Origin: Geomonas oryzisoli
Lineage (GTDB): Bacteria > Desulfobacterota > Desulfuromonadia > Geobacterales > Geobacteraceae
DNA length: 64,000 nucleotides
Assembly (NCBI RefSeq): GCF_018986915.1
Contig: NZ_CP076723.1
Location: 3,133,501-3,197,500, forward strand
Direction of reading: 5' to 3'
Under the pieces are notes generated by a model. That model did not search any database, was not told where the DNA came from, and worked only from the letters and a program-made list of their open reading frames with translations. The translations under genes and the position numbers were made by a program. This document shows positions 36,664 through 48,903 of the stretch, in pieces (position 1 is the first letter of the stretch; every line of letters begins with the position of its first letter).

Positions 36664-39080
36664 GAGGCGCACCGGCACCCTGCTTCCATTGCGGCGGCGA
36701 CATCCCGCCCGGCATGCTGGTACAGGAGCGCGCTGCCGACTCCGTGCTCTCCTTTTGCTGCCACGGCTGCCACGGCGCCTACCTCCTCATCAGCGGGGCC
36801 GGGCTCGCCGACTATTACCGCCGGCGCGACTGGCAGGAAACGGGGCTCGTCCCCCAGGCCTTCAAGGGGGAGTACCGCGACGCCTACCTGTCCCGCTTCG
36901 TCTACACGTCGGCAGAGGGGAGCGCCATCGACATCATCATCGACGGCATCCGCTGCGCCTCCTGTGTCTGGCTCAACGAAAGGATCATCGGCGCCATCCC
37001 CGGCGTTCTCGACGCGCGGGTCAACTACGCCACCGGCCGGGCCCGGGTCCGCTTCGATCCGCAGCGGATCACCCCCTCCGCCATCTTCAACCGCATCGAC
37101 CAGATCGGCTACGTCCCCCGCCCCTACACCGAGGACGCGGCGCGGGAGCTGGGGCAACGCGAGCACAAGGAGCTGCTGGTGCGCTTCGGCACCGCCTTCT
37201 TCCTCACCATGCAGCTCATGGCCTACGCCTTCGCCCTCTACGCCGGTTACTTCCAGGGGATCGAGCCGCAGATGAAGGCGTACCTGCAGCTCTTTTCGCT
37301 GCTGGTCACCACCCCGGTCGTCTTCTACTGCGGCTGGCCCTTTCTCTCCGGTGCCTGGCGCGGCATCTGCAACGGCGCTCCCAACATGGAGCTCCTGATC
37401 GCCATCGGCGCCCTCTCCTCCTACGGCTACAGCGTCTACGCGACCTGCACCGGGGGGGAGGTCTACTACGAGACCGCCGCCATGATCGTGACCTTGATCC
37501 TGGCCGGGCGGCTTCTGGAAAACGGGGCCAAGAGGCGGGCCTCCGGCGGGATCGGCAGGCTCCTGGAGCTCTGCTCGGGGCAGGCGCAGCGATTCGCGGG
37601 GGAAAAGCTCGAGACCGTGGAGCCGTCGGAGCTTCGCCCGGGGGACCTGATCCTGGTTGCGCCGGGGGAGAGGTTTCCGGTGGACGGGACGGTGATGGAA
37701 GGAAGCAGCGACGTAGACGAGTCGGCCGCGACCGGAGAGCCGCTGCCGCAGGTAAAGAAGGCGGGCGACCAGGTCATCGCCGGAAGCAGCAACCTGACCG
37801 GCGCCGTGCGGGTAACCTGCCTCAAAAAGGCCGGTGAGAGCTTCATCGCCCGGGTGGCGCACCTGGTGGAGGAGGCGCAGAGCCGGCGCGCCCCGATCCA
37901 GGCCATCGCCGACCGGGTCAGCGCCTACTTCGTCCCCGCCGTACTCACCCTCGCCGTGGCGACCTTCTGCTGGCACTACAGCGAGGGGAGGTCCCTGGGG
38001 GGAAGCCTCATGGTGGCGCTTGCGGTCCTGGTGATCGCCTGCCCCTGTTCGCTGGGGCTCGCCACCCCGACCGCCATCCTGGCCGGCACCGGCGCCGCCG
38101 CGGGGCTCGGGGTCGTCTTCAAAGGAGGGGACGTGCTGGAGCGGCTGAGCCGCGTGAGCATCGCGGTCTTCGACAAGACCGGGACCCTGACCCGGGGCGC
38201 CCCCATGCTGGTCGACATCCAGGCCGCGCCGGGGATGACGCCGCGCCAGGTGCTGGCGCTGGCCGCCGCGGTTGAGTGCGGTTCGCTGCACCCGATCGCC
38301 AAGGCGGTGCGCGACTATGCGGCCCGGCACGACATCGAGTATCCCACGGGAACAGAGCTCGTGACGCTGGCCGGTGCCGGAGTCACCGGCCGGGTGGCGA
38401 GCGAGACGGTGGCCCTGGGGAGCGTACCGTTTCTGGAGCGCATCGGAGTCTGGGGGATGCCGGCCGAGTTGGAATCGCCGGAGGGGGGGATGCTGGTAGG
38501 GATCGCCCACAAGGGACGCTACTGCGGCACCCTCACCTTCAAGGACCGCATGCGGGACGACGCCCCCGGTGTGGTCTCCTACTTCCGGCGCAACGGGATC
38601 GACACCCTGCTGCTGAGCGGCGACCGCCAGGAGTGCACCGACAAGGTGGCCAAAAGCGCCGGGGTGGCCCGTGGCGTGGGGTCCCTCTCCCCCGCGGACA
38701 AGACCCGTGAGATCGCAGCGCTGCAGGCAGCGGGTGCCACGGTGTTGATGGTAGGGGACGGCATCAACGACGCGCCGGCGCTGTCGGCCGCCGATGTCGG
38801 CTGCGCGGTCGCCGGGGGAACCGACATCGCGCTGGAGACCTCGGACCTGGTCCTCGCCAAGCCCGACCTGGAGCGGCTGTCGCTGGCACACCGGATGGCG
38901 CGGCGCACCATGGCGGTGGTCCGGCAGAACCTGGTCTGGGCCTTTCTCTACAACCTGGTCGGCATCCCGCTCGCCATGACCGGGCGCCTGACCCCGATCT
39001 ACGCCGCGGCCGCCATGGCGCTCAGTTCCGTCTGCGTGGTCGGCAACTCGCTTAGGCTCATGAGGATTCCGGATGAATAA
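36660..39080 (+). CDS. ccoI: Copper-translocating P-type ATPase CcoI/FixI
   Basis: CcoI exports copper for the CcoN active site. The 806 residues start with a Cys-rich region (CFHC, then CCHGCHGAYLL) and a heavy-metal-associated domain with CASC. The P1B core has CPC in VIACPCSLGLATP, DKTGTLTRG, the SLHP motif and MVGDGINDAPAL. The start is TTG at 36660, overlapping the ccoH stop; the in-frame ATG farther upstream lies within ccoH and the next ATG would lose the CFHC motif. Confidence 0.93.
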   Translation: MRGAPAPCFHCGGDIPPGMLVQERAADSVLSFCCHGCHGAYLLISGAGLADYYRRRDWQETGLVPQAFKGEYRDAYLSRFVYTSAEGSAIDIIIDGIRCASCVWLNERIIGAIPGVLDARVNYATGRARVRFDPQRITPSAIFNRIDQIGYVPRPYTEDAARELGQREHKELLVRFGTAFFLTMQLMAYAFALYAGYFQGIEPQMKAYLQLFSLLVTTPVVFYCGWPFLSGAWRGICNGAPNMELLIAIGALSSYGYSVYATCTGGEVYYETAAMIVTLILAGRLLENGAKRRASGGIGRLLELCSGQAQRFAGEKLETVEPSELRPGDLILVAPGERFPVDGTVMEGSSDVDESAATGEPLPQVKKAGDQVIAGSSNLTGAVRVTCLKKAGESFIARVAHLVEEAQSRRAPIQAIADRVSAYFVPAVLTLAVATFCWHYSEGRSLGGSLMVALAVLVIACPCSLGLATPTAILAGTGAAAGLGVVFKGGDVLERLSRVSIAVFDKTGTLTRGAPMLVDIQAAPGMTPRQVLALAAAVECGSLHPIAKAVRDYAARHDIEYPTGTELVTLAGAGVTGRVASETVALGSVPFLERIGVWGMPAELESPEGGMLVGIAHKGRYCGTLTFKDRMRDDAPGVVSYFRRNGIDTLLLSGDRQECTDKVAKSAGVARGVGSLSPADKTREIAALQAAGATVLMVGDGINDAPALSAADVGCAVAGGTDIALETSDLVLAKPDLERLSLAHRMARRTMAVVRQNLVWAFLYNLVGIPLAMTGRLTPIYAAAAMALSSVCVVGNSLRLMRIPDE

Positions 39081-39351
39081 CTCGCTTTTCGCACTGATCG
39101 GCCTCTCCTTTTTCCTGGGGTGCGGCTGCTGGCTCTTCTTTTTGTGGGGGGTGCAGAAGGGGGAGTTCAGCGACATGGAGCGCCCCAAGCACAGGATGCT
39201 GGACGACGACGAGCCCGCGCCCACTTCCCGTGTCGAGACTCCTCCCCTGCCCCATCCCGATTCCGACACGCATGATCTCACGCTGTCGAACCGCGGCGCC
39301 GAAACGCAGGAAGACGCACGGGCGGCGGTGAGGGCGGTACCGCACCGATAA
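39073..39351 (+). CDS. ccoS: cbb3 oxidase assembly protein CcoS
   Basis: A 92-residue protein with one N-terminal helix (about 5-25) followed by FFLWGVQKGEFSDMERPKHR, the CcoS signature, then a longer than usual hydrophilic tail. CcoS is needed for cofactor insertion into CcoN. The ATG overlaps the ccoI stop by 8 bp. Confidence 0.88.
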   Translation: MNNSLFALIGLSFFLGCGCWLFFLWGVQKGEFSDMERPKHRMLDDDEPAPTSRVETPPLPHPDSDTHDLTLSNRGAETQEDARAAVRAVPHR

Positions 39352-39374
39352 TACCTAATGGGGACAGAGGTAAG

Positions 39375-39403
39375 GGGGACAGGCACCTTCGGAGCCAGTC
39401 CCC
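39375..39403. repeat. REP-like palindrome, family A, after ccoS
   Basis: GGGGACAGGCACCTTCGGAG then CCAGTCCCC, between ccoS and the SafE-like gene. Confidence 0.78.
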
Positions 39404-39446
39404 TTTATAGACAGCCCCTTGGACACAGTCACCGCAGGAGACCGCT

Positions 39447-40118
39447 ATGCTGCAGATCTGGTTGGCGTTCGTGGCCGGTTTGGCCGGCAGCTTCCATTGC
39501 ATCGGGATGTGCGGCGGCATCGTGGCCGCCATCTCCCTGAAGGACAAGGAGGGCGCGCTCCCCTCGAGACTCAAGTCCCAGTTCTTCTACAACACCGGCC
39601 GGATAGTTACCTACACGCTCCTGGGGGCGCTGGCGGGGCTCATCGGCTCCTCGCTCAACCTCATGGCGATGAAGACGGTCTTTCGCTGGTTCATGGTGGG
39701 GGCGAACCTCATGGTGATCATGGTAGGGCTCTCCTCGGCGCTGGGGTTGAGCGTTTTCAACCTCTCCACCCTGGAAGGAAACGGCGCGCGCTTCCTCGCC
39801 GCCCCGATGCGGCGGGCCATCGCCGCCCCCTCACCGCTTGCCTCCCTGCCGCTGGGACTGGTGCTGGGCCTGCTCCCCTGCGGCCTGGTCTACGCGCCCC
39901 TTCTGGTCGCCGCCGGGACCGGGAGCCCCGTCACCGGCGCGGCCACCATGGCCGCCATGGGCCTGGGCACCGTCCCGGTCATGCTTGGTTTCGGCACCGC
40001 CTCCAGCGCCGTCTCCGGCGCCCTCAAAAACGCCATGCTGCGCGCCGCCGGCGTCGCCATCGCCCTCATGGGCGTGGCAGGTTTGTGGAAAATCTTCGCT
40101 AAAGCCTGCTGTCATTGA
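39447..40118 (+). CDS. SafE/TauE-like membrane protein linked to cbb3 assembly
   Basis: A 223-residue membrane protein with about six helices and two Cys motifs typical of the CcdA/SafE-like group, SFHCIGMCGGIVAAI at the start and LLPCGLVYAPLL near 145. Relatives beside cco operons are annotated as sulfite exporter family or cytochrome oxidase maturation proteins; transport of copper or electrons across the membrane is likely. AGGAG precedes the ATG. Confidence 0.8.
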   Translation: MLQIWLAFVAGLAGSFHCIGMCGGIVAAISLKDKEGALPSRLKSQFFYNTGRIVTYTLLGALAGLIGSSLNLMAMKTVFRWFMVGANLMVIMVGLSSALGLSVFNLSTLEGNGARFLAAPMRRAIAAPSPLASLPLGLVLGLLPCGLVYAPLLVAAGTGSPVTGAATMAAMGLGTVPVMLGFGTASSAVSGALKNAMLRAAGVAIALMGVAGLWKIFAKACCH

Positions 40119-40137
40119 TCATTCCCCCCACATCTAT

Positions 40138-40262
40138 AAACGGTTGCGCAAAGAGCGCCGAGTATCCGCTGAGACCACGAAGAAAGACGGGGTAAATAAA
40201 AAATCCCATCTTCGTGAACTTCGCGCCTGCTTGTGCGTGCTTTGCGTAACGGCTTTGAAAAA
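40138..40262. repeat. Interspersed inverted repeat, family B
   Basis: ACGGTTGCGCAAAGAGCGCC at the left and TGCTTTGCGTAACGGCTTT inverted at the right, as at 20946-21070 and 25995-26140. Confidence 0.7.
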
Positions 40263-40289
40263 GGTTAGAATGTCTGGGGAGGACGTATC

Positions 40290-40871
40290 ATGAAACATCA
40301 GGGAAGCCCGCCGCTGCAAATTCACAAGCTGGAGCCGAAACTGAAGCAGGGACTGACCGTGGTCATCACCGGTCACGGCAAGGGGAAGACGACTTCGGCG
40401 CTGGGGATGGCGCTGCGCGCCTGCGGGCACGGCATGAAGGTCTGCATCATCCAGTTCATGAAGGGGGACATCTACGCCGGGGAATGGGACGGGGTGAAGC
40501 TTCTGGGCGAACAGGTGGAGCTGCACACGACCGGCAAGGGGTTCTGCGGCATCCGCGGCAACCCCTATCCACGCAGCGAGCACCGGGCCAACGCCCAGGA
40601 CGCCGTGCAACTCGCCCTGGAGAAGATAGACTCGGCGGCCTTCGACATGGTGATCCTGGACGAGATCAACAACGCCCTGCACCTGCAGCTCGTCGACCTG
40701 GAACAGGTGCTGGAGATCCTGGCGCGCAAACCGCCGCTTTTGCACCTGGTGCTCACCGGCCGCAACGCCCACCCGCTGGTGATCGAGCTGGCCGACACGG
40801 TGAGCGAGGTGGTGGAGGTGAAGCACGCCTACCGCAGGGACATCGAGCCTCAGCCCGGCGTGGACTACTGA
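40290..40871 (+). CDS. cobO: Cob(I)yrinic acid a,c-diamide adenosyltransferase
   Basis: CobO/BtuR attaches the adenosyl group to cobalt in coenzyme B12 synthesis or salvage. The 193 residues include the ATP loop TGHGKGKTTSALGMALRA near 32, FMKGD and VILDEINNAL. GGGAGG lies upstream of the ATG. No other cobalamin gene is nearby. Its 3' end overlaps the convergent GGDEF gene by 7 bp. Confidence 0.93.
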   Translation: MKHQGSPPLQIHKLEPKLKQGLTVVITGHGKGKTTSALGMALRACGHGMKVCIIQFMKGDIYAGEWDGVKLLGEQVELHTTGKGFCGIRGNPYPRSEHRANAQDAVQLALEKIDSAAFDMVILDEINNALHLQLVDLEQVLEILARKPPLLHLVLTGRNAHPLVIELADTVSEVVEVKHAYRRDIEPQPGVDY

Positions 40872-41829
40872 TCCTCGCAGACGCTGACCCGGTTCCGCCC
40901 TTGCGCCTTGGAGCGATAGAGGGCGTCGTCGGCCGATGAGATGTACCACTCGACGCCGTGGTCCCGCGTCGCCAGCCCACCCGCAACGCCTATGCTCATG
41001 GTGACCACGCCGAACTCGGAGTGGGCGTGCGGCAGGGCGTGCGCCATGAGCTCCAGCCGCAGCCGCTCGGCCAGGTGTCCCGCCAGCTCGGCACTGGTGT
41101 CGGGCAAAATGACGGCGAACTCCTCGCCGCCGTAGCGCGCCACCACCTCACCGGCCCGCTTGAAGCTCTTCCTCAACAGCTCCCCCACCAGTTGCAAGGA
41201 GGTATCCCCGGCCGGGTGGCCGTACAGGTCGTTGAACTGCTTGAAGCGGTCGATATCGCACATGATCAGCGAGAGGTTGCGCCCGTTGCGCGTGGCACGC
41301 TGGACCTCCGAACGCAGCGATTCGTCGAAGTGGCGCCGGTTGGACACCCCGGTAAGCCCGTCCTGACGCGCCAGTTCCTCCAGTTCCCGGTTCTTCTGGG
41401 CCAGTTCCCTGCTGAGCTGCTCCAGCAGGTCGCCCCGGTGCTTCAGCTCCACGTGGTTGCGCACCCGGGCCAGCACGATGGGGGGCCGGATCGGCTTGGT
41501 GAGGTAGTCGATCGCCCCCAGTTCCAGCCCCCGGGTCTCGTCCTCGTCGTTTCCCATCGCGGTCACGAACACCACCGGCAGCCCGGCCGTCGCCGGGTCC
41601 TGCTTCAGCGTCCGGCAGACCTCGTAGCCGTCCATGTCGGGCATCATGACGTCCAGGAGCACCAGGTCCGGCGTATGCTCCCGCACCATCCTGATGCCGT
41701 CGACGCCGCTCTTGGCGAAGAGGACATCGAACTCCCCCTTGAGGATCTGGTACAGGATGTCGATGTTGGTGGTCGTGTCGTCCACGATGAGGATCTTGCC
41801 TCGTGCAGCCCTTTCCGGCCCCTCGATGT

Positions 41830-41833
<4 letters not shown>
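40865..41833 (-). CDS. Response regulator with diguanylate cyclase (REC-GGDEF)
   Basis: The 322 residues contain a receiver domain (about 12-128, phospho-acceptor Asp61 in [11 protein letters not shown]) and a GGDEF domain (about 150-320). The active-site GGEEF is at 235-239, so synthesis of c-di-GMP is expected. The usual inhibitory RxxD site five residues upstream is R-x-x-E here, so feedback inhibition may be weak. Its ATG overlaps the kinase stop by 4 bp, making it the likely output of that kinase. Confidence 0.92.
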
Positions 41834-45498
<3,665 letters not shown>

Positions 45499-45676
45499 GC
45501 TCAGAGACAGCTCCACGCCGGATAGTGATCGAGAAGGCAGGCGGATCCGGGCTTCGCGCCCTCTTTTCCGCTCCACTTCTCTTCGGCGTCCGACGGTGAA
45601 GCTTTAATTAGCGGCGTAAGGTTTTGCGAAGCCCGCCGACCAGAAAGGAACATGCCGGGAGGGGGATTGCGGGAAC

Positions 45677-45704
45677 TTGCCTGGCATGGGCCGACTGCTA
45701 TACT
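45677..45704 (+). promoter_or_regulatory. Candidate promoter of the ferredoxin-like gene
   Basis: TTGCCT (45677-45682) and TATACT (45699-45704) are spaced by 16 bp, about 37 bp before the GTG start. Confidence 0.5.
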
Positions 45705-45740
45705 GGCACATTGTGTTTTTTTTAATAATAGGAGCCGACC

Positions 45741-47168
45741 GTGCCAGCAGAGCGACCAAACGACGGGTACCACCGCCTGATGCGGCGGGTAAACAAGTTC
45801 CCGCAGGGGGCGCCGGAATCGGAGCTCCTGCTCGGGATCTTCTCCATCCTGTGCAGCGATCAGGAGGCAGCGCTCATGAGCCGGTTGCCGCTGCGCCCGT
45901 TTTCGGCGACCAAGGCGGCGAGGATCTGGCATCTCCCCGCTGATGAGGCCCGGGCCCTGCTGGAAAAGCTCGCCTCGCGCTCCCTGCTGCTGGACATCGA
46001 GCGCGACGGCAGGCGCGTCTACTTCCTTCCTCCCCCCATGGCAGGATTCTTCGAGTTTTCGCTGATGCGGCTGCGCCCCGACCTGGACCAGAAGGAGCTG
46101 GCGCGCCTGTTTTTCCAGTACATCAACGTCGAGGATGCCTTCATCCGCGACCTCTTTGCCGGGGGGGAAACCTCCCTGGGGCGGGTGCTGGTGAACGAGG
46201 AGGCCGTTGCCGACGAGCAGGCCTGCCAGGTGCTCGACTACGAGCGCGCCAGCGAGGTGATCAAAAGCGCGAGCCACATCGCGGTGGGGCTTTGCTATTG
46301 CCGGCACAAGATGGCGCAGGTGGACCGGGGCTGCGCCGCGCCGCTGGACATCTGCATGACCCTGAACCTGGCGGCGCAGTCGCTTTTGAGGCGTGGCGTG
46401 GCGCGCCGCGTGGAGAGCGCCGAGGGGCTGGACCTGCTGCAAAAGGCGCGCGACCTGAACCTGGTGCAGTGTGCCGACAACGTGCGGCAGCAGGTGAATT
46501 TCATCTGCCATTGCTGCGCCTGCTGCTGCGAGGCCTTGATCGCCACCCGCAGGCTCGCCATCCCCAACGCCATGTACAGCACCAACTTCGTCCAGGCGAC
46601 CGACGCCGACCGCTGCAGCGGCTGCGGCAGGTGCGCCGCGGTCTGCCCGGTCGGCACCATCACGATGGAAGCCCAGGAGACACCCCTCCCCCTCCCTGAC
46701 CCTCCCCCTCCGGGGGAGGGGATGAGCGACGGCCAAGGCCTCTTCCCGGCAGAGGGGATGTGCGACGTGCAGCTCCTCCCCCCGGAGGGGGGAGGTCGGG
46801 AGGGGGGAGCTCGCGACAGTGGCCGGCCCAAGGCGCAGGTCGCCACCGATTTCTGCCTGGGGTGCGGGGTATGCGTGCGCAACTGCCCTACCGGCGCCAT
46901 CCGCCTCACACCCCGGGCCAGGCGCATCCTCACGCCGGTGAATACGGCACACCGGCTGGTGCTGATGGCCATCGAGCGCGGCAAGCTGCAAAACCTCATC
47001 TTCGACAACCAGGCCTACCTGAGCCACCGCGCCATGGCGGCGATCCTCGGGGCGATCCTCAAGCTGCCGCCGGTGCAGCGGCTCATGGCCGCCCGACAAC
47101 TCAAGTCGCGCTACCTGGAACGGCTTCTGGCCAGGGTCGAGGTGGACCGGTTTTCCGGGTACGACTGA
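45741..47168 (+). CDS. 4Fe-4S dicluster protein with winged-helix-like N-terminus and in-frame repeat insertion
   Basis: The 475-residue protein has an N-terminal helical region that looks winged-helix-like (about 25-110). A Cys-rich domain (CYCRHKM, CAAPLDICMTLN, CHCCACCCEA) follows, then two ferredoxin sites, CSGCGRCAAVCP and CLGCGVCVRNCP. The sites are separated by about 75 residues rather than the usual 20-35. The extra Pro/Gly-rich stretch (about 312-362) is encoded by a palindromic repeat. The start is GTG with ATAGGAG upstream. It is probably an electron-transfer or redox protein; its partner is unknown. Confidence 0.8.
   Translation: MPAERPNDGYHRLMRRVNKFPQGAPESELLLGIFSILCSDQEAALMSRLPLRPFSATKAARIWHLPADEARALLEKLASRSLLLDIERDGRRVYFLPPPMAGFFEFSLMRLRPDLDQKELARLFFQYINVEDAFIRDLFAGGETSLGRVLVNEEAVADEQACQVLDYERASEVIKSASHIAVGLCYCRHKMAQVDRGCAAPLDICMTLNLAAQSLLRRGVARRVESAEGLDLLQKARDLNLVQCADNVRQQVNFICHCCACCCEALIATRRLAIPNAMYSTNFVQATDADRCSGCGRCAAVCPVGTITMEAQETPLPLPDPPPPGEGMSDGQGLFPAEGMCDVQLLPPEGGGREGGARDSGRPKAQVATDFCLGCGVCVRNCPTGAIRLTPRARRILTPVNTAHRLVLMAIERGKLQNLIFDNQAYLSHRAMAAILGAILKLPPVQRLMAARQLKSRYLERLLARVEVDRFSGYD
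46681..46819. repeat. Paired C/G-rich palindromic repeat inside a coding region
   Basis: The left unit (about 46683-46720, CCCTCCCCCTCCGGGGGAGG core) is inverted and repeated at about 46776-46817, with 55 bp between. The whole insert keeps the reading frame. Confidence 0.82.
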
Positions 47169-47209
47169 TGTAACGCACGAGAAACGACTCAAAGCTCTGG
47201 AGGTGTCAC

Positions 47210-47638
47210 ATGCCAACGGTAAAGTACGGCAGTACGGTGCAGGTGCATTACACGGCGCTGCGCAAAAACGGGGAAATCGTCGAATCGACGGCTGGAGGAG
47301 ACCCGCTGCGGATCACGGTGGGCGCGGGCAAGGTGATGCGCGGTTTGGAGGAGGCCCTGGAAGGGATGTCGGCGGGAGAATCGAAGCGGGTGACGGTGCC
47401 GCCGGACAAGGCGTACGGGCGCCGGGATCCTTCCGCCGTGTCCCGCTTTTCCCGCGATTCGGCGGCCCCCATCGGCGGCAGCGCAACCCAGATGCAGCAC
47501 GAGGTGGTGAACCGGGGGACCACGGACGAGTTCAGCATCGCCACCACCGACAAGGGCGTGAACCTGGACCGCAACCCGCATCTGGCAGGGGAAGAGATCG
47601 TGCTGCAGATCGACGTGGTGGAGATAGAGAATACCTGA
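47210..47638 (+). CDS. FKBP-type peptidyl-prolyl cis-trans isomerase, SlyD-like
   Basis: A 142-residue FKBP isomerase. YGSTVQVHYTALRKNGEIVE and GKVMRGLEEALEGMSAGE are the FKBP core, with an insert-in-flap segment around 70-125 as in SlyD. The metal-binding His/Cys tail of Escherichia coli SlyD is absent. CTGGAGGTG precedes the ATG. Its role is folding of cytoplasmic proteins. Confidence 0.88.
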   Translation: MPTVKYGSTVQVHYTALRKNGEIVESTAGGDPLRITVGAGKVMRGLEEALEGMSAGESKRVTVPPDKAYGRRDPSAVSRFSRDSAAPIGGSATQMQHEVVNRGTTDEFSIATTDKGVNLDRNPHLAGEEIVLQIDVVEIENT

Positions 47639-47664
47639 GGAGAGCGGCTATCTCGACTTGGCCC

Positions 47665-47704
47665 TTGCCAAAAAAAGAGCGTTGCCGTACAGTACTCCTG
47701 TACA
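47665..47704 (+). promoter_or_regulatory. Promoter and operator of yefM-yoeB
   Basis: TTGCCA (47665-47670) and TACAGT (47688-47693) are spaced by 17 bp. The inverted repeat GTACAG-N5-CTGTAC (47687-47703) overlaps the -10 and contains TGTACA (47699-47704), the core bound by Escherichia coli YefM. Confidence 0.65.
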
Positions 47705-47724
47705 ACTCGCGAGGGAGGAAGCAG

Positions 47725-48003
47725 ATGTTGAAGACTACCTACACCAATGCCCGGGCCAACCTCGCCGGGCTTTGCGACGAAGTCACCAAGAACCGCGAGA
47801 TCGTGATCATCGATCGCCGCAGCGGAGAGAGCGTCGCCATGATAGCGGCGGACGAACTGGCCAGCCTGGTGGAGACGGCGCACCTGATGCGATCGCCCAA
47901 GAACGCGCAGAGGCTTTTGACCGCGCTGGAGCGCGCCCTGAAGCGGGAGGGCGAGCCGGAAACGGCCGAGGCGCTCCGCGCGGAGCTTGGCCTTGGCGGC
48001 TAA
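47725..48003 (+). CDS. yefM: Type II antitoxin, Phd/YefM family
   Basis: The 92-residue antitoxin begins MLKTTYTNARANLAGLCDEV and has the Phd/YefM DNA-binding fold with VIIDRRSGESVAMIAADEL. The C-terminal helical part would wrap the toxin. GGGAGGA lies six bases upstream. It overlaps the toxin gene. YefM proteins neutralise YoeB and repress the operon. Confidence 0.9.
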   Translation: MLKTTYTNARANLAGLCDEVTKNREIVIIDRRSGESVAMIAADELASLVETAHLMRSPKNAQRLLTALERALKREGEPETAEALRAELGLGG

Positions 48004-48262
48004 GCTGCGCCAGGCGGTGTTCCACCCGGAGTTTCGCGAAGACCTGCGCCACTGGGTGGAGGTGGACAGAAAGACCGCATTGCGGGCCCTGTCGCTGGTG
48101 GAGGCGGTGATGCACGACCCGTTCCAGGGGATCGGCAAGCCCGAACCGCTCAAGTATCTCTCCCCCGGCGTCTGGTCCCGCCGTCTCACCCAAGAGCACC
48201 GGCTGGTCTACCTGGTAAGCGACGACCGCATCGACTTTCTCCAGGCACGCTACCACTACTGA
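47987..48262 (+). CDS. yoeB: YoeB/Txe family ribosome-dependent endoribonuclease toxin
   Basis: The 91-residue toxin shows the YoeB/Txe core: DPFQGIGKPEPLKYL, WSRRLTQEHRLVYLV and the C-terminal ARYHY with the catalytic His-Tyr. YoeB cleaves mRNA in the ribosomal A site. There is no ATG; TTG at 47987 or, better spaced behind GGAG, TTG at 47993 is the likely start. It overlaps yefM by up to 17 bp, as usual for this pair. Confidence 0.9.
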   Translation: MALAAKLRQAVFHPEFREDLRHWVEVDRKTALRALSLVEAVMHDPFQGIGKPEPLKYLSPGVWSRRLTQEHRLVYLVSDDRIDFLQARYHY

Positions 48263-48269
48263 TCCCCGC

Positions 48270-48887
48270 CTACCCTACCCCCAGCAGCTTGAGCCCCTCC
48301 CGGAACAACAGCAGCGCGAAGAAGGTCAACAGCGCGCCGAGCAGGCGCATGATCCAGAGGTAAACCCGGCTCCCCATGAAGGCCCGCGACCTCCCCACCG
48401 CGAGCGCGAGGACGATCTTCGCGCCGATGAGGCAGAGGTAGAAGCTCGCGATGAAGGCGACAAAGGCGGCGGGACCGACCTTGAGCGACCGGGTCAGAAG
48501 CGGCGCGCCCACGGTGATCCAGAACAGGTAGGGGTGCGGGCTGAGCAGGTTGGTCAGCACCCCCTTCCTGAGCGACTTGGGAGGCTCCTTGGGGAGGTCG
48601 AGTTGCACCGGCTTGGCCCGCAGCGACTGGTAGCCGGTGTAGAGGACGAAGAGGCCGCCCGCCAGAGACAGCGCGCCGATGATGCCGTGATAACCGGAGA
48701 GGTTCATCAACAAAAGCAGCGTGGCGGCGATGATGGGGAAATCTGTGATGATGGGGGAGAGCGCCACCCGCACGCCGGAGCGGGTGCCGTGGGTGAGCGT
48801 CTCGGAGATGACCAGCATCAGAAGCGGCCCCGGCGAGAACCCCGCCGAGCAGCCCAGAACAAGACCTGCAGTGAGAAAATCGATCAT
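48270..48887 (-). CDS. LysE family exporter
   Basis: A 205-residue membrane protein with six predicted helices. The LysE/RhtB signature lies at the start in SAGFSPGPLLMLVISETLTHG, and NLLSPHPYLFWITVG is in the middle. The family exports amino acids or related small molecules. It follows the MFS gene by 16 bp on the same strand. Substrate is unknown. Confidence 0.87.
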   Translation of the reverse strand: MIDFLTAGLVLGCSAGFSPGPLLMLVISETLTHGTRSGVRVALSPIITDFPIIAATLLLLMNLSGYHGIIGALSLAGGLFVLYTGYQSLRAKPVQLDLPKEPPKSLRKGVLTNLLSPHPYLFWITVGAPLLTRSLKVGPAAFVAFIASFYLCLIGAKIVLALAVGRSRAFMGSRVYLWIMRLLGALLTFFALLLFREGLKLLGVG

Positions 48888-48903
48888 ATAAATATCACGT
48901 CCT

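Noticed and set aside
36363-39386. A 1007-codon minus-strand frame opposite ccoI
   Set aside because: It is a shadow of a well supported copper ATPase; composition is typical of an antisense frame in GC-rich DNA.
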